Positions 16,151-24,413 of a stretch of 64,000 nt of DNA are shown here, in pieces. Each line of letters begins with the position of its first letter. The first letter of the stretch is position 1. Under the pieces are notes generated by a model. The model was not told where the DNA came from, searched no databases, and saw only the letters and a program-made list of their open reading frames with translations. The translations under genes were made by a program, and so were the position numbers. The stretch comes from Streptomyces sp. NBC_01497 (GTDB lineage Bacteria; Actinomycetota; Actinomycetes; Streptomycetales; Streptomycetaceae), in contig NZ_CP109427.1 in NCBI RefSeq assembly GCF_036250695.1, positions 992,001 to 1,056,000 on the forward strand, written 5' to 3'.

Positions 16151-18511
16151 ATGAGAGCGCTGAAACGCGTGTTCACCGCCATGGTGATCGCCACCACCAT
16201 GGCCGCGGTTTCCGTCACCTCGGGTGTCGCGAACGCCGGGGAACACCAGCCGAAGTTCGCCGCCGACCCCACAAGCCTGGTCGACACCTCGATCGGCAAC
16301 AACGGCGACGGGACGACCTTCCCGGGGGCCGCCGACCCGTTCGGCATGGTGCAGCTGAGCCCCGACACGCAGCTGAACCAGTACGCCTCCTACGACTACA
16401 AGCAGGACACGATCCTCGGCTTCAGCCACACCCACCTCTCGGGCGTCGGCTGCCAGACGATGGGCAACTTCCGGTTCATGCCGACCACGGGCGCGGTCAC
16501 CTCGTCCGACCCGGCGCAGTACGGCGCGAAGTTCAGCCACGACAACGAGACCCGGGCGCCGGGTTACTACGGCGTGAAGTTCGACAACGGGATCCAGGCC
16601 GAGCTCACCGCGACACAGCGCACCGGCCAGCACCGCTACACCTACCCCGCCGGCTCGGGCCCCGAGAACGTACTCATCGAGGCCGGAGAGAGCAACGGCA
16701 GCACCTACGCCGGCGACGTCAAGGTGGTCGGCAACGACACCGTGGAAGGCTGGGTGCAGGGCGGCAACTTCTGCGGTGAGACCGGTAAGGAACGCTACCG
16801 GATCTTCTTCAGCGCCACGTTCGACCGTACGTTCTCCACCTTCGGCACATGGACCGACGGCACTCTCACACCGGGACAGCGTGAGGCGTCACGCGGCACG
16901 AAGCGCGCCGGTGCCTGGTTGACGTTCGACCCCGCCAAGGGCGACCAGGTCGGCGCGTCCGTGGGCATCTCCTACACCTCCGTCAAAGGCGCGCGCCTCA
17001 ACCGCGAGGCCGAGCAGCCGAAATCGTTCGACAAGGCCCGCACGGCCGCCCACAACTCCTGGCAGGACGAGCTGAACCGCATGCGCGTGGCCGGCGGCAG
17101 CCCCGCCGACCAGCGCACGTACTACAGCGCGCTCCACCACTCGCTCCTGCACCCCTCGATCGGATCCGATGTCGACAACCGCTACCGCGGCTTCGACGAC
17201 CGGGTGCACCGCGCGGATTCGACCTATTACCAGATGTTCTCGCTCTGGGACACCTACCGCTCGCAGAACCAACTGGTGGACCTGCTGAATCCGGACAAGG
17301 CCGCCGACATGGCCAAATCCGTGCTGCACATCTACCAGGACGGCGGCTGGCTGCCACGCTGGGGCCTCGGCAACAGCGAGACCAACGTGATGAGCGGCGA
17401 TCCCATCACCCCGTGGATCGTGGACATCTACAACCGCGGCCTGCTCGACAAACACACCTCGCGCCAGCTGTTCGACGCGCTGTGGAAGAACGTCAACGAG
17501 GTCCCCGCTGACCAGTCCGTCTTCCGTGGCCGTGACGGGAACCCGACCTACGTCAAGAACGGCTGGGTCGGCTACCAGAACCTGCCCGGCTACACGTACG
17601 GCGACAGCCGCCAGGCGGGTTCCGCCACGCTGGAGTACTCGCTCGCCGACTGCGCGCTGTCCACGATGGCCGACGGCCTCGGCTACCAGGACAAGGCCAC
17701 GACGCTCGCCTCGCGCTGCGACAACTTCAGCAAGCTCTGGGACCCGGCCGTCACCTCGCAGGGCTACTCCGGGTTCCCGGTCACGCGGAACGCGGACGGG
17801 ACCGTCGCCGGTGACCCCGACCCCACCCAGGCCGGCGCGTTCCACGAGGGCACCGCCTGGCAGTACCAGTGGCTCGCCCAGCAGGACCCGGAAACCCTGT
17901 TCGGACTCATGGGCGGCCCGGCGAAGGCCGAACAGCGTCTCGACACGTTCTTCGACATGCCGACCGTGCTCACCGACCCGGCGAAGGCCGCCTCCGATTC
18001 GTGGGTGACCGGCGCGTACGACTATCACAACAACTTCGCCTTCAACCCCAACAACGAGCCCGACTTCCACGCGCCGTGGATGTACACCTGGACCGGCGCG
18101 CCGTGGAAGACCTCGGCCGTGCTGCGCGCGATGCGGACACTCTTCACCGACAGCGTGTACGGCATGCCCGGCAACGACGACCTCGGTGCGACCTCGTCAC
18201 TGCTCGTCTTCGCCATGGCAGGTGTCTTCGAGGCACAGCCCGGGTCCGCGACGTACGTGCTCTCCGCGCCCATGTTCGACAAGGTGGAGATCCGGCCGGC
18301 GAACGGCCGCAAGATCAGCATCGAGGCCCCGGGCGCCGACGCGTCCAAGCTGCAGTACGTGTCCTCCGTCACGACGGACAAGGGCGCGCTGCGCCAGAGC
18401 TGGCTGTCCCACAAGGACCTGCTCCGCTCCGGCACGATCAAGATCAAACTCTCCGGCAAGCCGACGAACTGGGGCGTCGACGCCGCCCCGCCCGCCATGT
18501 CCCAGGACTGA
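16151..18511 (+). CDS. secreted GH92 family alpha-mannosidase
   Basis: 786 residues. An N-terminal signal peptide (positively charged start, hydrophobic core, cleavage near ANAG at about residue 30) precedes a GH92 enzyme. The family hallmark GFSHTHLSGVGC is at about residues 90-101, and GGWLPRWGLG...ETNVMSGDP and the C-terminal GNDDLGATSSL match the catalytic module. GH92 enzymes are calcium-dependent exo-alpha-mannosidases acting on alpha-1,2 and other mannosides of glycans. ATG 16151 is used because AAAGGA precedes it and the signal peptide starts there. A LacI-type operator upstream suggests sugar induction. Confidence 0.95.
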   Translation: MRALKRVFTAMVIATTMAAVSVTSGVANAGEHQPKFAADPTSLVDTSIGNNGDGTTFPGAADPFGMVQLSPDTQLNQYASYDYKQDTILGFSHTHLSGVGCQTMGNFRFMPTTGAVTSSDPAQYGAKFSHDNETRAPGYYGVKFDNGIQAELTATQRTGQHRYTYPAGSGPENVLIEAGESNGSTYAGDVKVVGNDTVEGWVQGGNFCGETGKERYRIFFSATFDRTFSTFGTWTDGTLTPGQREASRGTKRAGAWLTFDPAKGDQVGASVGISYTSVKGARLNREAEQPKSFDKARTAAHNSWQDELNRMRVAGGSPADQRTYYSALHHSLLHPSIGSDVDNRYRGFDDRVHRADSTYYQMFSLWDTYRSQNQLVDLLNPDKAADMAKSVLHIYQDGGWLPRWGLGNSETNVMSGDPITPWIVDIYNRGLLDKHTSRQLFDALWKNVNEVPADQSVFRGRDGNPTYVKNGWVGYQNLPGYTYGDSRQAGSATLEYSLADCALSTMADGLGYQDKATTLASRCDNFSKLWDPAVTSQGYSGFPVTRNADGTVAGDPDPTQAGAFHEGTAWQYQWLAQQDPETLFGLMGGPAKAEQRLDTFFDMPTVLTDPAKAASDSWVTGAYDYHNNFAFNPNNEPDFHAPWMYTWTGAPWKTSAVLRAMRTLFTDSVYGMPGNDDLGATSSLLVFAMAGVFEAQPGSATYVLSAPMFDKVEIRPANGRKISIEAPGADASKLQYVSSVTTDKGALRQSWLSHKDLLRSGTIKIKLSGKPTNWGVDAAPPAMSQD

Positions 18512-18532
18512 GGTCCCAGGACTGAGGTCCCA

Positions 18533-18565
18533 GGGGTGCGGTTCCTGCACGAGGAGCCGCACCCC
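18533..18565 (+). terminator. hairpin terminator after the GH92 gene
   Basis: 14-base arms (GGGGTGCGGTTCCT and AGGAGCCGCACCCC, one G-U pair) with a 5-base loop, 21 bases past the stop. A 13-14 base direct duplication (AGGACTGAGGTCCC) lies between stop and hairpin. Confidence 0.8.
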
Positions 18566-19048
18566 GGCATCATCCACGGCCGCCGGTTTCCGTCTCACCG
18601 GATGAGCTCGGGCCGGAGCGGCCCCGCGCACCGCGCACCGCGAGTCCGCGAGTCCGCCACGGAACCTCGCACCTGGGGCTCCCCGTCGATCAGCCGGTCG
18701 CCGGCGACCGGCCACCGGTCGCCGCTCGTCGTCCGCCGAACGTCGTCCGCCGTCCGCCGGACGTCGGCCGTCGTCCGCCGGTGGACTACGCCAGGATCAA
18801 CGCGCCCGCCGCACCGAGGAGAGGCCGCGTCATCGCCGCCGCCTCAAGCCCGCGCAGAGCCGACGCCCCGTCGTCCGCTCCCTGAGCCCTCCCGGCCCGG
18901 GCCCCGTCTGCCGCCCCGGGATCTCCGCCGCCCGAGACGCGCGCCGCCGTATCTCCGATCCGGCAGCCCGGCTTCCCGCGAGGCAACGCCGGACCCGACC
19001 GGACAACCCTCGTTGTCGGCGCCGGGGTGACGCCCGTAGAGTGTGTAC
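18566..19048. other. non-coding stretch with GTCCGCCG-rich simple sequence
   Basis: No gene supported. About 18711-18785 is made of imperfect CGTCGTCCGCCG-type units. The promoter for the HTH/response-regulator gene should lie near 19000 but was not resolved. Confidence 0.5.
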
Positions 19049-19864
19049 ATGGCAGCCGATCCGACCGTGCGTGCCGCCCACGACGACCTGACCGGACTCG
19101 CCGACTCCGCCGTGGCGCAACTCGCCCTCCAGCTCTCCGCACCGGCCCGCGTGACCATGCGGGCGGACGCCGTACTGCCGGAACCGGCAGCCGACGGCGG
19201 CGGCGATCCGCTCGCCCGGTTGCGGGCACTGTCCTACTTGAGCAGGGCCGTGGCACAGCAGGCTCGGCAGGAGGCCGCCGCGGCGGCCCGTGCAGGCGCC
19301 AACTACCCACAGCTCGGGCACGCATGGGGCATCAGCCGGCAGGGCGCCCGTCAGCGCTGGCCCGGCCTGGTCTTCACCGCCGAGCAGAAAACCCGTCCCC
19401 TCCCCGCCGACTTCAGGAGCGCCTCCGTGAACAACTCCCCCACAGGCCGCCCCTACAGCGTGCTGCTCGTCGAAGACGACGCCGCCGATGTGATGCTCAT
19501 CGAGGACGCGTTCGCCGAACGCGGCATGACACGCGCCATCACCCACGTCAGCGATGGCCTGATCGCCCTGGAACACCTGCGCGACCCGCGGCACGAACGA
19601 CCGGACCTGATCGTGCTGGACCTGAACATGCCCCGGATGAACGGACGGGAACTCCTCAGCGTCCTCAAGGACGACCCCTCCCTCAGCGCCATCCCCGTCG
19701 TCGTCCTCACCACCTCCTCCGCTCCGGACGACATCGAGGACGCATACCGTCAGCACGCCAACGCGTACGTCACCAAGCCCGTCAACCTCGACGACTTCAT
19801 CCAGGCGGTGCAGGGTATCGACGCGTTCTTCCTCGACACCGTGACCCGCCCGTCCCGTCCCTGA
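19049..19864 (+). CDS. HTH-like protein fused in frame to a response-regulator receiver
   Basis: 271 residues. The first 125 are helical with a predicted helix-turn-helix (ANYPQLGHAWGISRQGARQRW), as in small Streptomyces proteins that normally end there. The rest is a CheY-like receiver of the Rcp1 type: acidic pair in VEDDAADVML, phospho-acceptor Asp191 (LIVLDLNMP), Thr in VVLTTSS and Lys243 (YVTKPV). There is no stop between the halves. However, AGGAG at 19415-19419 followed by GTG 19427 offers an internal in-frame start that would make a free 145-residue receiver. Both products may exist. No partner kinase is adjacent. Confidence 0.8.
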   Translation: MAADPTVRAAHDDLTGLADSAVAQLALQLSAPARVTMRADAVLPEPAADGGGDPLARLRALSYLSRAVAQQARQEAAAAARAGANYPQLGHAWGISRQGARQRWPGLVFTAEQKTRPLPADFRSASVNNSPTGRPYSVLLVEDDAADVMLIEDAFAERGMTRAITHVSDGLIALEHLRDPRHERPDLIVLDLNMPRMNGRELLSVLKDDPSLSAIPVVVLTTSSAPDDIEDAYRQHANAYVTKPVNLDDFIQAVQGIDAFFLDTVTRPSRP

Positions 19865-20149
19865 CGGGGGCCTGAGCGAGCCGGTTCAGCCGCTTGTGAG
19901 CCGGGCTGGTCCGTGACGTGCTCGTGGCGGGGTGGTGGCCGGGGCACCGGTCGCACAGCTGCCGCCCCGGTCCGTCCGGGACCGGCCCCGGACGATCAAG
20001 AAGCCGACGCGGTGCGCGGTCCTCAGGACTCGGAGCGGCCGCGGCAAGGTCGAGCCGGGGCGACGGGCGCACGACCAGACCACCGAACGCGCAAACACAG
20101 GTGCCCCCGGCGGACCCGTGCCGCGAGCTCAACCGCCTTGGCCGTCCCC

Positions 20150-20681
20150 TTACAGCTGGTCCCCCGTGCCGGCCGGTTCCGGAGGATGCATCCCGCCACC
20201 GTCCTTCATGTCCTGCTCGCAGGTCCGTCGTTCGCAGGACTGGTCATTGGGGATCAACAGCACGCCGGCAACCTGGTCAGGGTGCTCGACGGCGAGCCAG
20301 TCGTCGCCCGTGAGGGCGCCGTCCGGCTCGGGCCACGCGTCGGACGAATAGATCGTCCGACACCCCAGCGCCACGCGCTTCTTGTCGACTGCGCAGGCAT
20401 CCAGGGCAGGGCCGGATGTCTCGTCTGTGCCGTCGAAGCGGTAGTGGAAGTGGACCTTGTCACCTTCGGAGAGCGACTGCGGGTGGGGGCTCAAGGCGCC
20501 AGTCGACGACCTCGGCGGTGACACCGGGAGACCGACCGTCCGTGTCCTCGGCCTGCACCCTGACACCTGCCTCAGCGCGCTTCGCTGTCGTGTCGGTGCA
20601 GCCCCAGGGCGAAGAGCAGCCGGACAGAGCGAGGAACACCAGAGCCAACGGAGCACCGGCACGAACCCGGGCAGGTAACAC
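20150..20681 (-). pseudogene. frameshifted lipoprotein gene
   Basis: GTG 20681 starts a type II signal peptide with lipobox LSGC near residue 21, followed by about 45 residues ending in EVVDWRLEP. The protein then continues only in another frame as QSLSEGDKVHFHYRFDG through cysteine-containing LDACAVDKK and LGCRTIYSS to the stop at 20150. The junction is a run of five G on the plus strand (20485-20489), the kind of site where one base is lost or gained. No family recognised. Could be a sequencing error, in which case it is an intact lipoprotein of about 176 residues. Confidence 0.6.
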
Positions 20682-20938
20682 TGGGACGACCTCCCGTCGG
20701 GGTGGGGCGGAGCAGTGTATCCCGGGCCTGGCAGCTGCGGGTCAGGGCGGCAAGCGCCTGCGGCGGTGAAGCCGGAGCGCGGAGGAGCCTGGTGAACTGG
20801 GCGGGCAGGGACAGCATCTCGATGCCGCCCGCTCGCCAAGTGAAGCGATGTCAAAAGCGAGGGCGTTGGCCTGAGCGAGCCCCCGGCGCGGCCCGATTCA
20901 GAGCCGGCGCTCCGGGCGCTCCGGGCGCTCCGGGCCGT

Positions 20939-21006
<68 letters not shown>

Positions 21007-21017
<11 letters not shown>

Positions 21018-21750
21018 CGAGGACACAGTCGCCGCAGACGGCCGCTGCCCGGTCGGTGCCGGGCATCGCGCGGTAGATGAGGCAGCAGTTGCGCCGCCGG
21101 AACGGCTGCCCGCCCGCAGCATCCGCGTACGTCCCGCGCAGCGCCTCGTGTGCGAGGAACACACCGCAGCTCCGGGCGATCCGCTCTTCCCCGGTGGGGG
21201 CGGTCGCGGTGAGGACCGTACGTGCGCCGTTCACCGCCGACGCGACGTTTCCCCACAACGTCCGCGGAGAAACGGACAGTTCGCCGACCGCGCGGGTGAG
21301 CGGGGCAACCAGTCCTTCGAGGACCAGCGCCGCGGTCTCCCGCGCGGGCCTACCGGAGGACGTGAGGGTGTCCCGGGGCAGTGACAGCGGGAACGTGCCG
21401 CCGAGGTGTGGTTGCCACCGCACCTCGCGCAGCACGGGTACGGACGGCGCCCCGTGCAGCGCGGTGAGGGCGAGCAGTGGCGAGACGACGCGCGCGACGA
21501 GACCCAGGTGGGTCACGGACGCCGCCACCCGCCACTCGACGGCACCGGTCGTACATCCCCTGCCCGTCGCGAGGTATGTACGTACCGCCTCGACTCGTGT
21601 GCGCAGGACGGACGGCTCCTCGACCAGTTCGGCCAGCGAACGCCACGGCCCCTGGAGCGGGCTACGGGGGGTGTGGACCGTGACGGCGAAGAAGGGCCCG
21701 CAGGCCGCGAGGGCGTCGAGCGGCGCGGCCTGCGGGTCCGCCGGTGTCAT
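21007..21750 (-). CDS. FhuF-like C-terminal [2Fe-2S] protein in the cobalt operon
   Basis: 247 residues. The C-terminus RRNCCLIYR...VCGDC carries the CC-x10-plus-CxxC cysteine pattern of FhuF-type ferric-siderophore reductases; the N-terminal part is mostly helical and poorly conserved. ATG 21750 overlaps the cbtA stop as ATGA, so it is the third gene of the cobalamin-riboswitch operon. Known family members reduce siderophore iron; here the context suggests a redox role in cobalt or corrin uptake, which is inference. Confidence 0.8.
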
Positions 21751-22625
21751 GCTCGGGCGACCGGCTCGGCTCGCGCGGGCGCGGAGGCCTCGGTCCTGCC
21801 GGATGCCGTGCCCCGAGCCAGTACCCGTTCTGCCATCGGCGCGAAGAGGAGCCCCAGCGCGCCCCACAGCACGAGTTGTGCCGCGAGCGAGAAGAGACGG
21901 AAGGAGAACAGCACGTCGGCCGGGAAGCCCGGATAGACGATCGCGCCCTTCGCATTGGTCAGTGGCAGCGGGGTCTCTGTGGCCTGGTGTCCGAACTCCT
22001 GGACATTGGCGGTCAGTTCACCGAGTGCCGGCAGGATCGCCATCACGATGCCCATCACGACCACGTAGCCGAGCCCGGCCAGCAGCGTCGCGTTCCAGTT
22101 CCCGAACCGTTCCGCGAGTCGCTTGCCCAGCCACACCGCGAGAACGAGGAAGAGAATCGAGCACGCCACCATGACGAGGTACAGGTTGCCGCGGTCCTTG
22201 ATCGTGTCGGGATGCCCGATCGAGGGCGGGTTGGCGGGGTACTTCACGAACGGGACCAGGTAGAAGCCGAGGAACCCGCCCAACGCCACCAGCATCGCGA
22301 GGTTGCGTGCGCGCAGCTTGCCCACGCGGCCCAGGGATATGGCGTAGGCGATGGCGAAGAGCGCCCCCATGGCCACGCCGAAGAAGACCATGCCCACGCC
22401 GATGCCGACGTTGGCCTGGATCGTACGGCTGAAGAGGTCAGGTCCGGCCGCTTCCGGGACCAGTCCCGCGGCCTTGTCGAGTGCGGCCTGGGCCGCGTCG
22501 CGCCCGCTCTCGTAGTCGATCGCCTTGCCGATCAGCGGCTCGGCGAAGATCCGCGCGAAGAGGAAGGCGAGCAACCCGGCGGCTGCGCCGGCGATGATGC
22601 CGCGCAGTATGAGTCGTTTTTCCAT
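21747..22625 (-). CDS. cbtA: cobalt transport membrane protein CbtA
   Basis: 292 residues with about six to seven hydrophobic segments, opening EKRLILRGIIAGAAAGLLAF and containing the extracytoplasmic AIDYESGRDAAQA and later MVFFGVAMGALFA segments of CbtA proteins. CbtA and CbtB form a predicted cobalt uptake system. ATG 22625 is used because CbtA proteins begin at this point. It lies 52 bases after cbtB and overlaps the FhuF-like gene. It is under the upstream cobalamin riboswitch. Confidence 0.92.
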   Translation of the reverse strand: MEKRLILRGIIAGAAAGLLAFLFARIFAEPLIGKAIDYESGRDAAQAALDKAAGLVPEAAGPDLFSRTIQANVGIGVGMVFFGVAMGALFAIAYAISLGRVGKLRARNLAMLVALGGFLGFYLVPFVKYPANPPSIGHPDTIKDRGNLYLVMVACSILFLVLAVWLGKRLAERFGNWNATLLAGLGYVVVMGIVMAILPALGELTANVQEFGHQATETPLPLTNAKGAIVYPGFPADVLFSFRLFSLAAQLVLWGALGLLFAPMAERVLARGTASGRTEASAPARAEPVARA

Positions 22626-22676
22626 GGTCCAGCTGTCCACTTTCCTGAATTACCGCTGGTCGGCCGGGAATCCGGG

Positions 22677-22898
22677 TCAGTGGCAGGGGAAGCCGAGGAA
22701 GTGGCGCGCGTCGTGCACGAACTCGTGCACGTGCATGTCGTTGCCGAACACGGAGTAGGCACCCTGGTCGACGCCGATGAAGTAGTACACCGCCAGCGCG
22801 ACGACCGCGGTGCCCACCAGCCACAGGACGGCCTTGGACACGGGCAGGACGAGCGGTGTGGAAGTGGGGGTCGCGCTGGGCGCGGACAGACTGCTCAC
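22677..22898 (-). CDS. cbtB: cobalt transport subunit CbtB
   Basis: 73-residue protein with one membrane helix (about residues 22-44) and a histidine-rich C-terminus, DMHVHEFVHDARHFLGFPCH, which is the CbtB metal-binding signature. The GTG start follows AAGGAG. The ribosome site sits in a small AGGAG/CTCCT hairpin (22900-22910), which may be part of the riboswitch expression platform. Confidence 0.94.
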   Translation of the reverse strand: MSSLSAPSATPTSTPLVLPVSKAVLWLVGTAVVALAVYYFIGVDQGAYSVFGNDMHVHEFVHDARHFLGFPCH

Positions 22899-22947
22899 GA
22901 GGAGTCTCCTTCGGGGATCTGGCGTCCCGCGTTCGGTGGAGCATCGT

Positions 22948-23040
22948 GATGGTGAAGGGTCTGACTGCGGGCCCGAGTTGCCGGGGCCCGATCACAGTGG
23001 CGCGACCGCGCTGGAATCTCACCAGCTTCCTTACACCATC
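22948..23040 (-). ncRNA. cobalamin riboswitch
   Basis: On the minus strand, P1 forms from GATGGTG and CACCATC. Inside are the family's conserved blocks GGAAGCTGGTGAGATTCC, GCGGTCGCGCCACTGT and, near the 3' end, AGTCAGACCC, matching the cobalamin riboswitch core. It precedes cbtB by about 50 bases, and cobalt uptake genes are classic targets, so high cobalamin should reduce expression. Boundaries are approximate. Confidence 0.9.
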
Positions 23041-23164
23041 TTCAGCCAGGAGCGTACGGACGCCGGCAGTGCTACGTCAATCGGGCGGACCGCTTCACGG
23101 CGTGATGGACGTCTCCCCGACCAGCGCGCGGGCTGGACCCCGCACCGGCGCGGTGTCCTTGTGC

Positions 23165-23230
23165 GCCGCTCCTGAATCCGTGTACGGACACACCCGTAGC
23201 CGCTCCTGAATCCGTGCACGGGCGCACCCG
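23165..23230. repeat. 32-bp direct repeat pair
   Basis: Two copies starting GCCGCTCCTGAATCCGTG (23165-23196 and 23199-23230) differ at three positions and are separated by two bases. They lie in the otherwise empty 23041-23453 region between the riboswitch and the SDR gene. Function unknown. Confidence 0.85.
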
Positions 23231-23453
23231 GGACGAGGGCCGGCCGACGGGGAGACGTCTCACCGCGGGCCCCGGTGCCGCCACCGGGCCCTCCCGCCGG
23301 CACTCTCGTCGGCGTTCCGGGCCACCGGGCTCGATCCGGATGGGCCGCACGGTCACGGCGCCACCCCGTTCGGCGGTGCTCCGGCGGCCCCCGGGGCCAC
23401 TCCTGCCTAGGCTCGACCTGTACCGGCCGACCCCAGTCAGGAAGCGACGTTCC

Positions 23454-24248
23454 ATGGACCTCCACCTGAAGGACAAGGTTGCCGTCGTCACCGGAGCCAG
23501 CAAGGGCATCGGCCTGACCGTCGCCGAGACGCTCGGCCGGGAGGGCGCCAAGGTCGTGGCCGGCAGCCGCACGTCCACCCCGGAACTGGAGGCCCTGGCC
23601 GACCGGTACGGCGTGACCGTCGTCCTGGACGACCTGAGCACCCCGGAAGGCCCCGCGAGGCTGGTGCAGCGCGCCGTCGACGTCCACGGCCGGCTGGACA
23701 TCCTGATCAACGGCCTGGGGGCGGCGAAACCGCGTACCGGATTCCTCGACGTCGACGATGCCGAGTGGCAGCGGATCTTCAACGTCTCCTTCTTCGGCAC
23801 CGTGCGCGCCACCAGGGCGGCCCTGCCCCATCTGCTGGCCTCGGGCGGCGGCTCCATCGTCAACATCGGCTCGATCAACGCCCGGCTGCCCTCCGTCATG
23901 GTGGTGGACTACTCCGCCGCCAAGGCCGCGCTCGCCAACCTCACCAAGTCCCTGTCCGAGGAGTTCGCCTCACGCGGCGTGCGCGTCAACTCGGTGGCCC
24001 CCGGGCCGGTCCGCACCCCCTTCTGGACCGCCCCCGGCGGCTTCGCGGAGGCCGCCGCGGCCGGCGCGGGCACCACCGCCCAGGAGGCCATCGACGTGGT
24101 GATCCCCCGCAGCACCGGCATCACCACCGGCCGGGTCAACGAACCGCAGGAGGTGGCGGACCTGGTGGTCTTCCTCGCCTCTCCCCTGACCGGCAACATC
24201 ACGGGGGCCGACTTCGTCATCGACGGCGGCCAGAACAAGACGCTCTGA
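23454..24248 (+). CDS. short-chain dehydrogenase/reductase
   Basis: 264-residue classical SDR. TGASKGIG at residues 13-20 binds the dinucleotide; SRT after the second strand suggests NADP preference; catalytic Ser is in NIGSIN, Tyr153 and Lys157 in YSAAK, and the C-terminal GADFVIDGG is typical. AGGAAG ahead of ATG 23454 sets the start. It stands alone and is followed by a long hairpin before the convergent giant gene. Substrate unknown. Confidence 0.93.
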   Translation: MDLHLKDKVAVVTGASKGIGLTVAETLGREGAKVVAGSRTSTPELEALADRYGVTVVLDDLSTPEGPARLVQRAVDVHGRLDILINGLGAAKPRTGFLDVDDAEWQRIFNVSFFGTVRATRAALPHLLASGGGSIVNIGSINARLPSVMVVDYSAAKAALANLTKSLSEEFASRGVRVNSVAPGPVRTPFWTAPGGFAEAAAAGAGTTAQEAIDVVIPRSTGITTGRVNEPQEVADLVVFLASPLTGNITGADFVIDGGQNKTL

Positions 24249-24353
24249 CGGCACGGGCGGGCACCGGCGCGTCTCGTGCTTCGACGGCGCCCCGGCCGGC
24301 GCGGGCGTGGCGGTTCGCGGGCGGGTGGGGCGGCCTGGCGCCGGGCCGGACCA

Positions 24354-24395
24354 CCGCGGGCGGGTACCCGGAGGAACCCGGGGACCCGCCCGCGG
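24354..24395. terminator. hairpin between convergent genes
   Basis: Perfect 12-base arms (CCGCGGGCGGGT at 24354-24365 and its complement at 24384-24395) with an 18-base loop, between the SDR gene and the convergent phosphodiester glycosidase gene. Confidence 0.75.
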
Positions 24396-24413
24396 TCTGT
24401 CAGGCCTCCCGTG

